IMG/VR virus record: IMGVR_UViG_3300046830_000116
Location: 1-42,088 of that record
Length of the DNA: 42,088 nt
Direction: 5' to 3' (one strand)
Source: a virus
Below, piece by piece: positions 20,701-28,213 of the stretch (the first letter of the stretch is position 1; the number at the start of each line of letters is the position of its first letter). The notes under the pieces are model-generated. The model searched no databases. It was not told the DNA's origin and was given only the letters and a program-made list of their open reading frames with translations. The position numbers were made by a program, and so were the translations under genes.

Positions 20701-22969
20701 TATTAAATCTAGGCAGACCTTGTATTCTAGTCATCAAGAGTTCTTTTTGACCCCTGTTCATTCTAGAAAACTTAGCTTCTCCTGATAATTGAGAGTTAAT
20801 AAAATCAAACTCTGGACTAGTAATATTTCCGTCAATATTTTTAGCTGCTAATATTTCTTCAAAAGCTTCAGGACTTACATCTATTTTATCTTTGTTTCTG
20901 CCAATAGCTTTTATGTTCCCTAACTGCTCGTCTAATCTATAAATTACATTTGCTCTATCAGATAAAGCTTGGTTAAAGTCTTTTGGTTTCAAAAGCTTTT
21001 TGACTTCAGGTATTGTGTAATAGCCTTTCCTTTCTATACCTTTTGCATCTGCTATTTTATATAAATCTTCTATCAAACTACCTTGAGTTTCTTTCATTGC
21101 CTCTTGGATAGGTGAAACAATATCGCCATTATCATAGCGTTCCATAAGGTCTTTTGCTCTTTCAGAACCAAACTCTGCAGTTAGTTCTTTTTTCAGTTGT
21201 GCTTTGGTTTTCTTTCTGCCATTCGGATATTTAGGTGGAATAGCATCTAATGGATAGGCAGGTCTATTTAGAACAGTTAATTTTTCTAGTTCCTTTATTT
21301 TATTTTCATCAAGCGTACCTTCTCCAGTAAGGTCTCTTATCATTTGTGCATTAAGAACTTTTTCTAAGTTTTCTATTTCATCTATTCTAGCTAACTGTTC
21401 TTGCCTTGCTTTGCTATTAGTAGACTCCATAATAGCAACTTTCCTAGCATCAACTTGATTGGCTAAAGGGTCATACAAATTTTGAGTTAGTTTTTGAAGT
21501 GTTGGATTATCTTTCATTCCAACAATATCTGATATTTGACTACCAGTATCCTGTATAAATTTTGTTCTTAATTCATCAGCTACTACTAAAGCATTTTGAG
21601 ATGCCTCTTCCATTGCACCTAATACATCAGGATTTGTTTCAATTAAATTACCATCCCTATCAAAACTCTCTATAGGTATAAAGTGATTGCTGTATTCTGT
21701 TCCTGACACCATGCCAACAACAGAAGAAGAACCATCTTCATTATTTAAAACCTCTACATTTTCTAAGAAAGGAAGTTCTTGTATTTGAGATGTTGTAGCG
21801 TTTGACTCTGGTATTGGTTCGCTTTTTATTAAAGGTCCAAGACTACCATCTTCTCTTTGACTTGCTGCAATAAGAACATCTTCATTTACAAAAGGTACAT
21901 TGTTATCATATATTGATTGTTGTTCTGCTCTTTGTTTTGCTCTTAATTCATCTGCTTTTTTTCTAGACAAAGTTTCTTGTTCTAAATCATAACTTTGACT
22001 AATACGAGCAGGTCCAGCAAACCCTCGTAATACTAAATCAGCAAAAGCACCAACAGCACCACCAGTCACTATGCTATCAAATACAGATTCTCCAACAGGT
22101 AGTTCATCGCTATATACACCAGCAGCTACTGCATCTTGTAATATTTCAGCTAACCCTTCTTGCAATCCTTCTACAGTACCTGTAGCCATAGCAGATTTAA
22201 TTCTATCTAAAACATTAAGTTGTGTTGCACCAGCTTTAGTTATTTTTCTTAATAAGAAAGTAGGTGCAAATATTTCTGTAGCACCAATACCCGCACCTAA
22301 TATTTCAGATAGAATTTCTTGACCTGCACCAACATCTTCACCCAATGCTTCTGCTTGTCGAATTCTTTCACCTTGTCCAGCTATACCTGAAGGCATGGCT
22401 ACACTTAGAGCAGAAGCAGTTTGTACTTTATTTAATCTTTTAGTGACATCATCTAAACTTTTTGTTAGTTTTTCTGTAAGTTTTGGATTTCTTCCTTGCA
22501 ATACACTTTGATTTACTAAACCTTGTAAGTTTTTAGCTTTGCCTGCTAACCCAGTAATTCTTGCTGCAGCAGTACCCGGAATCAAAAATGCAGCAAGAGA
22601 ACCTAAACCTTGTCCAAACTGTGTACTAAATCTTTCTTCGTATCCTTCTGCTGCACCTAAAGCACTTTCATTTATTACTTGTTGTGCATTTCTTAAAGCA
22701 TTGCTAACTGCATTATCATTATCGTTATCAAATAAATTAGCTATACCTTCTCCAGCAGATAAAAAAGTATTTGCTAATCCTCTTGGTATTCCTTTAGCAA
22801 CCTCCGCTAAATCTCCACCAAAAGTAGTTTCAACTGGTTCTGTATAAGGCTCTATAAAGTCAGGATACTCTTGAGCTAAAGTATTTTGTAATCTAATAAG
22901 ATATTGTCTATCAGGATTATCAGGAACATTTACAAATCTACCATCTGGTAAATTATATTTAGTAGACAT
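14771..22969 (-). CDS. giant LPD38-type internal virion protein, 2732 aa
   Basis: This is the largest gene of the window. It resembles the giant polyvalent proteins that marine phages keep in the virion and may inject with the DNA. Near residue 960 is PHEVYHSL, an HExxH zinc-peptidase motif (His961, Glu962, His965). Toward the C-terminus, near 2340-2350, NFSRRGSNPFF and following residues fit the large polyvalent protein-associated domain 38. The N-terminus has hydrophobic glycine/alanine stretches near 120-140 (LGSLAAFLIPGTAAARITG) that could touch a membrane. The rest is long helical sequence. ATG 22969 shares a base with the preceding stop. Ejection or antirestriction roles are inferred from family and position. 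The gene carries several palindrome copies. Confidence 0.8.
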   Translation of the reverse strand: MSTKYNLPDGRFVNVPDNPDRQYLIRLQNTLAQEYPDFIEPYTEPVETTFGGDLAEVAKGIPRGLANTFLSAGEGIANLFDNDNDNAVSNALRNAQQVINESALGAAEGYEERFSTQFGQGLGSLAAFLIPGTAAARITGLAGKAKNLQGLVNQSVLQGRNPKLTEKLTKSLDDVTKRLNKVQTASALSVAMPSGIAGQGERIRQAEALGEDVGAGQEILSEILGAGIGATEIFAPTFLLRKITKAGATQLNVLDRIKSAMATGTVEGLQEGLAEILQDAVAAGVYSDELPVGESVFDSIVTGGAVGAFADLVLRGFAGPARISQSYDLEQETLSRKKADELRAKQRAEQQSIYDNNVPFVNEDVLIAASQREDGSLGPLIKSEPIPESNATTSQIQELPFLENVEVLNNEDGSSSVVGMVSGTEYSNHFIPIESFDRDGNLIETNPDVLGAMEEASQNALVVADELRTKFIQDTGSQISDIVGMKDNPTLQKLTQNLYDPLANQVDARKVAIMESTNSKARQEQLARIDEIENLEKVLNAQMIRDLTGEGTLDENKIKELEKLTVLNRPAYPLDAIPPKYPNGRKKTKAQLKKELTAEFGSERAKDLMERYDNGDIVSPIQEAMKETQGSLIEDLYKIADAKGIERKGYYTIPEVKKLLKPKDFNQALSDRANVIYRLDEQLGNIKAIGRNKDKIDVSPEAFEEILAAKNIDGNITSPEFDFINSQLSGEAKFSRMNRGQKELLMTRIQGLPRFNTLTKIPDLKPRQYTAQQLNAFYQGYVNGKITDKEIQAFFKSQNLTNTKTQRDKFKNDLLNSGRATKVGNRVQGNPLFLQQQEQRQFDEANQPAEVEVLALDPPITNKTYDSLYEDLRNRLNELGLNDIGLRFTDQMRQVRNAVRDDNGNIVALKTLKDAQGNPINPLAETDKAMQELVFYMGTIDPNKTYDRKNFEEQIQGTFPHEVYHSLRVLDLITQREHESLVKEAKAKLPDNVLEELYKDYVQAGVLAEDSAMLEEEMVAELLRLHTTNPEVLNKPTRTIFQKILDFFREFVGATFNSDFRSPVKILEDINSGVIGARERNVIRSRRDTDAFGDRLLNSELRAEDAQKIVSEEDASDSDAIRKTNNLDSYLADPAYRLKPTLDIDTLLGESDAQVAVINLARDKGVINIKAEDLRNLYDEVKTTSTQTPPPFKDMRQLANEVKEAIRLGVDADWYQRWSLQLPALIGDANITEFSGVFGVTSEQGTPEQNFKDTLRTMIEARKIDPVANPKQFKKALLENSVGKKEPRRIDKLVKFYQDGLFERKKTGQKTATYAQTIKELAQGRFSPFTVIDRHMIRNLGLVRPNLRNEPTSASDLDYQIGEAQMQLLADRTYRVDGKDYIFPSAHQIQALLWGYQRYKTNVPNEGSFQQSALKSKTEVNEMKAMMQNGQWQMDTPLKDYFIYSPTFTNQTGTNTTGNISVLQEAALNAATFITFEHMVGRDRGYAPVGKIISQDARNQLYKDMLQATTAGQSNRFLRTLGLSHRLGVSAGTYEGELNLNTQIALPNQPPVIVEAVAKVMGDAFLQDSVIVTQPKARGYQKTGVYLERRDGKPFKAQELRDIFNRVQERDNTKNFTYMTHQNANGVTFIDDASFYKPNYNRNDLDTFAEFFREVFPTQETEYNLNLYGQEGRYYEHKSGDYRGAIQTLADASFAGDASFVQRAAISSLYLPIYRVYEKFAEEQGITPPPTKPFEEGNSSVITDTKGIIEAQAKADAEVANTSPTAIPRINNNASGFALKVAFDFEEGGNDNYLDIPAFKMADAPVPKKYEKLVEKVNGPARTTQSYGEVALDLLNDNTPVRRWLTTLRANIVDKNAVQELSVRMGITKNEALRTLEADAATGAIQALRWVDKAKGIFASMLKHGFVTLDKGLTSVQKDSKLNLINIFAPLYQKSENDNVNYEELAKLYFIARRGEKLNEKGKPIPLTEAEIEQGLQIGEDYLFIKEVFDNFQEYNNKTIDFAVDSGILSNEPNIKEITDALKKAGIESTKGKTPEEILELARNYNERVKPENRIELRSTAQIWKDDSVYYPFYRKMADDSIQGPNIAGGMMTGNPLNVKLKGSEEAVDVPFLEAIYRNQLSIVTAGSKNDALQKLLRNFVLSGRAVEIDAKDASGMDVLSAYVNGRRRFFRVDDAFYLKGLENLGMVDDAGIVKALAFPATVLRETVTRDPGFVLVNMLRDTLSAAVTSGAGITPVVDTFKNFKVFGKEDLSDLETFGVLGGYDYSADGVSVVNYTKRILREEGITNNGSLNPIDATVRLWDYLGRKTYESDGATRKAVYLKVLEETGSQAEAAYQAAEIINFSRRGSNPFFRLVTTAIPFLNARIQGLDVLYRSMTGKYSASQPGATFTSPMTKLSDNTPDAQLQRDVIAGFITRGGMLMLITAMYYALVSDEPEYRARRREERDDNWMIFTGNDLPPLKIPVPFEVGVLFKTLPERLMDTVAGKGSLEDLGDSTLRAVTNTFGVDPLGFQAIKPLYEAYVDNKSGFTRSPIVPQYMEEGLEDFQQYRENTNQLAVAIGRAFNMSPLKLEYVLNGYGGTLGGYLLSLIDGTLRLATGKDIIPPRIDQLPLLKRVLGSEIGGGLQQDFYELRQESAKVVATLNRLKERGLYNEYEAYRKNNEGLIRTRSQVLALNRYMTKWRDRRDKVYRNETISPQLKKQMLEQLEMERNLRLSKVPELRKEAGTYINYD
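15826..15843. promoter_or_regulatory. dispersed palindrome site 12
   Basis: AATATTTACCAGTCATAC inside the giant gene; a weaker ATTACCTGTAAATAT lies at 15602 and ATTACCAGTCAT at 16686. Confidence 0.4.
18589..18606. promoter_or_regulatory. dispersed palindrome site 13
   Basis: AAATATTACCAGTCGTAT inside the giant gene: full left arm and core, imperfect right arm. Confidence 0.45.
20816..20829. promoter_or_regulatory. dispersed palindrome site 14
   Basis: ACTAGTAATATTTC inside the giant gene; core and right arm. It is the rightmost copy found. Confidence 0.45.
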
Positions 22970-24423
22970 TAACTCTCCGCAGGTATTAGTAATTCAGACA
23001 AACCAGCTATTCCTTGTGTATTAGTATTACCGCCAGATAATTTTGCAATGATACTATCTAAAGCTCTTTCAGCATCTTTATATCTTGACGAATCTGTATC
23101 TAATGTGCCTGACAAAACATCAGCTAGTGCATTTATAGCAGCAACATCATTAGCATCTCCTTTTAATTTAGCTTGTTCTGTAGCTTGGTCTAATTTTTTC
23201 AGGTTAATCTGTATATTTAGTTTTGCTAAAGCATCTGCTCTTCTAGTATCTTCAAAGTCTTTAACTTCTTTTCTTTGCTCTCTTCTAGTTGCTGAAAGCT
23301 GTGCAGGTAATCCAGATAATTTGGAGAATATTTCTGAAGGTGTAGCCGAACTACCAATAGCAGTACCCAAAGTCATAAGAACATCTGCATTAAGTTGTTG
23401 TTTCATTTGTGCTTCAGTTCTAGGTTTTTGTGTTCTTTCAGGTAGGTTCAAATCCATATTAGCAAATTTCTTTTTTTCTGCTTCTTCTACAGCAAGTCTT
23501 GCTGCTTCTTTTGTATCTGCTATTTCTTTATCTTCTTGCACTTTAATTGCTTTTGCTAAATCTTCTCTTCTTTCTCCTTCACTTTCTTTTAAAAGACTTT
23601 GTGTATCGACTACAAAATTCTTTCTATTAACTCTAGGGTCTATTTGTTTTTGAAGTCTATCTACTCGTGCTTGTGCTTGTTCAATATAAGAAGTGCCGCC
23701 ACCAAGTCCGCCTCTATCTCCTCTTGCTTTTTGTATTCTTAAATTTTCTTTAGCTTCTTCTAATTGTTTTTGTAAATAATTTAATGTTTTAGATTCTGAT
23801 ATAAATTCTGAAGTACCAGTATTTGTTAAAAATTCAAGTCTATCTTCTGGTTTTTGCATTACAAGTGTTGAGTCTAAATCTGTTTGAGTAGGCGTTAATG
23901 CACTAATGCCGCTCATATCCATATCAAAGTCAGGAGTAGTTGAAAGCATTGGATATGCAGAAACATCTGAACCTTGAAGAGCTTGTTCTCTTTGGTCCAT
24001 AGTTCTTGTTTTTCTTTTCATGTCTAAAAAATCTTGTAAATTATTTGCATAGTCATCGCCATAAATAAAAGTATCAGTTAGTGCAGTTTGATTTCCAGTT
24101 TGATAACTAGTTAATCCGCCATCAGCCATGTTAGAGGAAGGCATATCTCTATTATATACAGTTGGGGGGAGGATACCTGTAGCATCCTGAGACATACCTT
24201 CCAAGCCTTGCCTACTAGGCATAGCAAATTCTTGAACCATTTCTTGTGCAACTGTAGTTTTAGGCATTGGTTCAGATGCTCTACTTCTCATATCAGTTCT
24301 TCTTTTTATCTCTGATATAACTACAAAAGGTGGAAAGCGAGGGTCACTTCCATTAGCTAATTGTATTAGTTCTTCATCAGGAACATATTCTAAGTCTTTT
24401 GCTATCTCTACTAAATTGCTCAT
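22969..24423 (-). CDS. internal virion-type protein, 484 aa
   Basis: The function is not known; the protein resembles the mid-sized internal proteins next to giant virion proteins in marine phages. The N-terminus (SNLVEIAKDLEYVPDEELIQ) looks helical. A glycine-rich part near 100-125 (MADGGLTSYQTG) is followed by long Lys/Glu/Gln-rich helices from about 205 to 390. No signal or membrane segment is seen. Both ends touch or overlap neighbouring genes, in an operon with the giant protein. Confidence 0.72.
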   Translation of the reverse strand: MSNLVEIAKDLEYVPDEELIQLANGSDPRFPPFVVISEIKRRTDMRSRASEPMPKTTVAQEMVQEFAMPSRQGLEGMSQDATGILPPTVYNRDMPSSNMADGGLTSYQTGNQTALTDTFIYGDDYANNLQDFLDMKRKTRTMDQREQALQGSDVSAYPMLSTTPDFDMDMSGISALTPTQTDLDSTLVMQKPEDRLEFLTNTGTSEFISESKTLNYLQKQLEEAKENLRIQKARGDRGGLGGGTSYIEQAQARVDRLQKQIDPRVNRKNFVVDTQSLLKESEGERREDLAKAIKVQEDKEIADTKEAARLAVEEAEKKKFANMDLNLPERTQKPRTEAQMKQQLNADVLMTLGTAIGSSATPSEIFSKLSGLPAQLSATRREQRKEVKDFEDTRRADALAKLNIQINLKKLDQATEQAKLKGDANDVAAINALADVLSGTLDTDSSRYKDAERALDSIIAKLSGGNTNTQGIAGLSELLIPAES

Positions 24424-25379
24424 GATGGTTGTCCTCCAGCACCCGGTTGTAAAGCTCTATAGATGCCAAGTCCTGTAAGACCAGCACCAGTAGCTTGACT
24501 TAATAATCCGGGTTGTCTTTGAAATGTTGATACTGTTTGGTCTGGTTTAATAGGAATACCTTGAAGTACATTGCTAAAGAATCCTATTTGGTCTCTATCA
24601 AAGTCTCTTTGCCTTACAAAATCATCATAACCCATATCAAGACCAGCTTGTCTCATTGCTCTTTCTTGCTCTCCTACTCTACCTAAAGCACCAATTCTAT
24701 TCAAAGCATCTTGTTGTATTAGAGAACCAATATCTGCAAGTGAACGACTACCTTGTATTCCAAGTCTATCTCCAGCTTGTCTTAATTGTTCTTCTTGTAA
24801 ACCTACTTGTCTTTCTCTAGCTAGTTGTTGCATAGCCATATTAAATGCTCTGTCTTGTCCTTTAGCTTGTATATCATCTAATCTTTGTCCTAAGTTTCTT
24901 TCTCTTTCAGATTGCATAATAGCTTCACGATAACCGCCCAAGCCTCCAGATTGTGTAGCTTTAGAAGCTATTTGGTCAGCTTGTATCTCAGAACCTCTCA
25001 TAGCTTCTCTTTTAGCTATATCAATTACATTTTGTTGATATGGATTCATAAACTGACTTATGCCATCTTCAAAAGATAATCTTTCATATGGATTTATATT
25101 TGGTCTGCTTGAAGCTATTTGTCCAAGATTTTCAGAAGCCTGACTAAATTCATCAGGTGTTCCTGCAGTACCAAAACCTCTAGTCATAGCTTGTGATAAA
25201 GCTTCATCAGGTCCAAAGTCTGCAAGCCTTATTCCACCATATGGAGTGTATTGTTGTAAGCTTGATGACTCAGACCTTTGCAAAAGCCTATCAAAATAAG
25301 GCTGTGCAAATGCTGGAAGTTTTGTAGAAAAAACTTCTTGTTTCTGCGGAGTACCACCACCACCTTTAAATCTTCTCAT
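24420..25379 (-). CDS. internal virion-type protein, 319 aa, Gln/Arg-rich
   Basis: This protein starts with a basic glycine patch (MRRFKGGGGTPQKQ) and continues as a helical, Gln- and Arg-rich chain (for example QQLARERQVGLQEEQLRQAG near 188-207), ending in a glycine/alanine-rich tail. Similar genes lie beside internal proteins of marine phages. The exact role is unknown; a packed or ejected virion protein is the likeliest reading. It overlaps the GNAT-like gene by 14 nt. Confidence 0.7.
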   Translation of the reverse strand: MRRFKGGGGTPQKQEVFSTKLPAFAQPYFDRLLQRSESSSLQQYTPYGGIRLADFGPDEALSQAMTRGFGTAGTPDEFSQASENLGQIASSRPNINPYERLSFEDGISQFMNPYQQNVIDIAKREAMRGSEIQADQIASKATQSGGLGGYREAIMQSERERNLGQRLDDIQAKGQDRAFNMAMQQLARERQVGLQEEQLRQAGDRLGIQGSRSLADIGSLIQQDALNRIGALGRVGEQERAMRQAGLDMGYDDFVRQRDFDRDQIGFFSNVLQGIPIKPDQTVSTFQRQPGLLSQATGAGLTGLGIYRALQPGAGGQPS

Positions 25380-25845
25380 CTTCTACCTCAAAATTATATT
25401 CAATGAAAATTGCTAATTTAGACCAATTTCTATCTTTAACCCAATTCCAAAAACCTGCACGACCTATACCTTCAATGCCATCACAACCATCTTTTTTGCC
25501 AACTTCTTCTAAGGCATCAAGAACAGTTGATGCCCAACCTTCCATGTTATTACCTGTTATATGCTCTACGCTCAACATAGTCTTGCCTGTTGGATAAACT
25601 ATTTTTTGTGTAACTGCAATACCACGTATATCAAATGAGCCTGTATCAAATACTATCCAAAGTCTATGACTACCATTTAAACAATCATAAAAAATATCTT
25701 CAGGTCTAATACGACCATTTGAACGCTTACAAGATTTTTCTAAATATTTTTTAGCACCTTCCCAAACTAAAACTAGCTCGTCATTATTTACTATAGAAAA
25801 ATTATATTCTCCAGTAGCTTCGTTTTTTAATGCAACATCATTCAT
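25366..25845 (-). CDS. GNAT-like protein, 159 aa
   Basis: The strand-helix pattern suggests an acyltransferase-like (GNAT) fold: LWIVFDTGSFDIRGIAVTQK around 58-77, then MLSVEHITGNNMEGWASTVL near 87-106, then a helical part with GCDGIEGIGRAGFWNW. Small GNAT-fold proteins occur among podovirus internal proteins and often lack a clear catalytic site. Whether this one binds acetyl-CoA cannot be judged. It overlaps both neighbours. Confidence 0.55.
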   Translation of the reverse strand: MNDVALKNEATGEYNFSIVNNDELVLVWEGAKKYLEKSCKRSNGRIRPEDIFYDCLNGSHRLWIVFDTGSFDIRGIAVTQKIVYPTGKTMLSVEHITGNNMEGWASTVLDALEEVGKKDGCDGIEGIGRAGFWNWVKDRNWSKLAIFIEYNFEVEDEKI

Positions 25846-27677
25846 GCTGGTAACACCTTGCTATTGTCTATAGGTTTAGCTTGTTGTTTAGTGCCATACT
25901 TTTCTGTACGAACTCTATCCATCATGTTATATAGTTCTTTTGCACCAGCATCAGAACTACCATCGCCTAACATAGATACTACATCTGCAGGAACTATAAA
26001 TTCATCTTGAGATACAGCTATGGTTTCTTTACCTCCAATGTTTCCTCTGAGGTCATCATCCATACCGCCATTGCCTTTACCTGCAATCAATCCTTCTGTT
26101 TGTGCATTAGGTATTAAAGACTGTAAAACCTCTTCTCTTAAAGCTAAATAAGCATCTGTTCCATATTTTTCTACAAACTTTTGTACAATGCTGTCATCTT
26201 CTGTTTCTCCCATAATAAAAGCTTTTGCTTCTTTTATTAGTGGGTCAATAGCTGTTTCGCCACCTTCATTAAAAAGATTTTGACTAGCTCTTACATCAGC
26301 TATTTCACCACCTGAATTTACATATTCCTCTAAAATTCCTTCTTTACCAAAAGGTAAAGCAGCTAAAACACTCATAGGAATTCCATTATAGGTAGCTGGT
26401 ATATTATCCAAAGGGTCTTGTTCTGCTGGCAAAGGCAAAGTCTCTAAAGGTTTCATGTTTATTTCAGGACTAGGTATAGCTGATTTTTGTAAATAAGCTG
26501 GTGGTGCAACACCTGTATATTTTTGATAAGGGTCTATAGATGTTTGAGTTGGAACAGTTTTGTAATCAACATCAAATCCACCTTTGCTAAAGTTGTCGTA
26601 AAAATCTGGCATCATTGGTTCTGCTTGAACAGTTCTATTAACATCAGTACCATCTTCCATAATAGTCATTGCTGCAGGGTTCATAGTTGCTGGATTAAAA
26701 TATAAAACTTCAGGATTTATGCCCGGCATATAATCTGTGTTAATTGCATAAGGTCTTTTTTGTCTAGAAATAACTTGCGGTTTTATATCGCCACCTTCGT
26801 TAAATTGTGTAAGACCTCCTGTAGCTGAATACAATATAGGCTCAGGTCTCATCATAGCTTCGTACTCTCTTTGCAATAAATCTTGTCTGTTGCCTTCCGC
26901 TAAATCTTCTTCATATTGCTCTTGTGCTTCTATCATTCCTAAGCCACTACCACCTATTCCCAAAGGTATATAAGCTGCTGGTTGTGCAGCACCTGAAGCT
27001 AAGTTATCAAATACAGAGGTAAACTTACCAAAACCTTCTGTTCCAGTTGTTGGAGTAAAAGCATCTTTAGCAGATGTAAGTAAACTTGTTGGAGGATTAT
27101 CTAAAGCAAATTGTCTTGCTACATCTCCTGCTTGTATACCAGCCTCTTTAGCAGCTTGCGATACAACTTCTTCAGTACCAGCTTTCGCTACTTCTTCAGT
27201 TGCAGTTTTTGCTACTTCTTCTGTTGCAGCTTTGGCTACTTCTTCAGTACCTGCTTTTGCAGCTTCTTCGGCTGCTACTTTTGCAGCTTCTTCTGCAGTA
27301 GCTTTTGCTGTAGCTTGTGCAGCAGCTTCTGCACCTTTAGCGGCAGCACCAGCACCCTGTAATATAGAACCAAATCCATACGAAGTTAGACCAGCTAATA
27401 AACCTTTCTTTAAGTCTCCTTCTAATAAACCTGTTGCTAAACCTGAACCAAGACCAGCACCTACTGGTCCACCAAATACACCACCTACAATACTTGCAGC
27501 AATAGGGATTGCATCACGCAAGCCAAAAGCTTCAGGCAATCCTGTTTCTGGATTGACAGTCATTTGACCCATTTGTGCTAACCCACTTAATTCAGTTGGG
27601 TTCATATGCACAAGAGTAGAGTCTCCATATCTTCCTCTAGAAGCTATGTTTTTAACTTGGCTTTGGATATTATTCAT
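25842..27677 (-). CDS. internal virion-type protein, 611 aa, with 8-residue repeats
   Basis: The N-terminal quarter has glycine-rich hydrophobic helices (PIAASIVGGVFGGPVGAGLG) typical of proteins that may insert into membranes. Six tandem 8-residue units related to EEVAKAAT follow near residues 123-170. The C-terminal part has FNEGG-type segments and ends with an IAVSQDEFIVPADVVSMLGD region common in marine phage proteins. ATG 27677 is chosen, with GAGG upstream; an in-frame TTG at 27704 lies inside the preceding gene. Ejection with the DNA is a guess. Confidence 0.72.
   Translation of the reverse strand: MNNIQSQVKNIASRGRYGDSTLVHMNPTELSGLAQMGQMTVNPETGLPEAFGLRDAIPIAASIVGGVFGGPVGAGLGSGLATGLLEGDLKKGLLAGLTSYGFGSILQGAGAAAKGAEAAAQATAKATAEEAAKVAAEEAAKAGTEEVAKAATEEVAKTATEEVAKAGTEEVVSQAAKEAGIQAGDVARQFALDNPPTSLLTSAKDAFTPTTGTEGFGKFTSVFDNLASGAAQPAAYIPLGIGGSGLGMIEAQEQYEEDLAEGNRQDLLQREYEAMMRPEPILYSATGGLTQFNEGGDIKPQVISRQKRPYAINTDYMPGINPEVLYFNPATMNPAAMTIMEDGTDVNRTVQAEPMMPDFYDNFSKGGFDVDYKTVPTQTSIDPYQKYTGVAPPAYLQKSAIPSPEINMKPLETLPLPAEQDPLDNIPATYNGIPMSVLAALPFGKEGILEEYVNSGGEIADVRASQNLFNEGGETAIDPLIKEAKAFIMGETEDDSIVQKFVEKYGTDAYLALREEVLQSLIPNAQTEGLIAGKGNGGMDDDLRGNIGGKETIAVSQDEFIVPADVVSMLGDGSSDAGAKELYNMMDRVRTEKYGTKQQAKPIDNSKVLPA
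27166..27309 (-). repeat. six tandem 24-bp coding repeats
   Basis: Units of 24 bp starting at 27166, 27190, 27214, 27238, 27262 and 27286 each begin with ACTTCTTC or GCTTCTTC on the + strand and encode variants of EEVAKAAT. The coding frame is kept. Confidence 0.75.
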
Positions 27678-27678
27678 A

Positions 27679-28014
27679 TTATTCCTCAGATGTTTCACAG
27701 CCAAATGCGTTTATACTAAGATTAGCAGTAGACGCATATGCCCTTATTTTATCAGTTTCATTAAGGGTAATGCCAATCACTAATGTATCAGTTGTATTAC
27801 CACTCAATGCTTTGTCGAAAATTAAATAGTCTTTTGTTGCAGTTGCTGAACCTTCAGTAGATACAGAAATTCTGTAGGTTGCTGCACCTGAATCTCTATT
27901 AGCTATTACTATTGAACTAACAGTAGTTTGTGTAGCTGAAGGTACTGTATATAAATCTGTTTCTGTAGTAGCAGCAGGAGCTATTTGTCCTAATACTTTT
28001 AAACTATCAGACAT
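27679..28014 (-). CDS. small beta-rich virion-type protein, 111 aa
   Basis: This Thr/Ser/Ala-rich protein (YTVPSATQTTVSSIVIANRD near 22-41) has the look of a beta-sandwich structural or decoration protein, as seen in many phage tail regions. No specific family is assigned. It overlaps the upstream 68-aa gene by 8 nt. Confidence 0.65.
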   Translation of the reverse strand: MSDSLKVLGQIAPAATTETDLYTVPSATQTTVSSIVIANRDSGAATYRISVSTEGSATATKDYLIFDKALSGNTTDTLVIGITLNETDKIRAYASTANLSINAFGCETSEE

Positions 28015-28213
28015 TTCCTTTAGTACCCATTAATAAAAATTGATGACGCTTTATTGCCTTAGATAATGTAGCAGTTCTTAATGTATCTACATTAGCTAAG
28101 TCATTAAAAATATCTTGTATTATTTGTTCTATAGTTCTTCTAGTCACAAATTCGTTTTCTAATTGATACTCTGTTTCTGGTAATGGTAAAGGTGGTGATG
28201 ATTTAGCTGCCAT
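28007..28213 (-). CDS. unknown small protein, 68 aa
   Basis: A short helical protein (EFVTRRTIEQIIQDIFNDLA near 22-41) of unknown function lies between structural genes and overlaps both. It could be a minor virion or assembly protein. Confidence 0.62.
   Translation of the reverse strand: MAAKSSPPLPLPETEYQLENEFVTRRTIEQIIQDIFNDLANVDTLRTATLSKAIKRHQFLLMGTKGNV

Noticed and set aside
23048-23653. 201-codon + strand open frame
   Set aside because: It is antisense to the 484-aa internal virion protein in the late operon, has no ribosome site, and its composition mirrors the coding strand.
27166-27309. Regular 24-bp repeats considered as a CRISPR array
   Set aside because: There are no spacers; the units are contiguous, in frame, and code for an 8-residue helical repeat.
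27111-27362. Cys/Ser/Phe-rich + strand open frame over the 24-bp repeats
   Set aside because: An antisense product of the tandem coding repeat; low-complexity and with no ribosome site.
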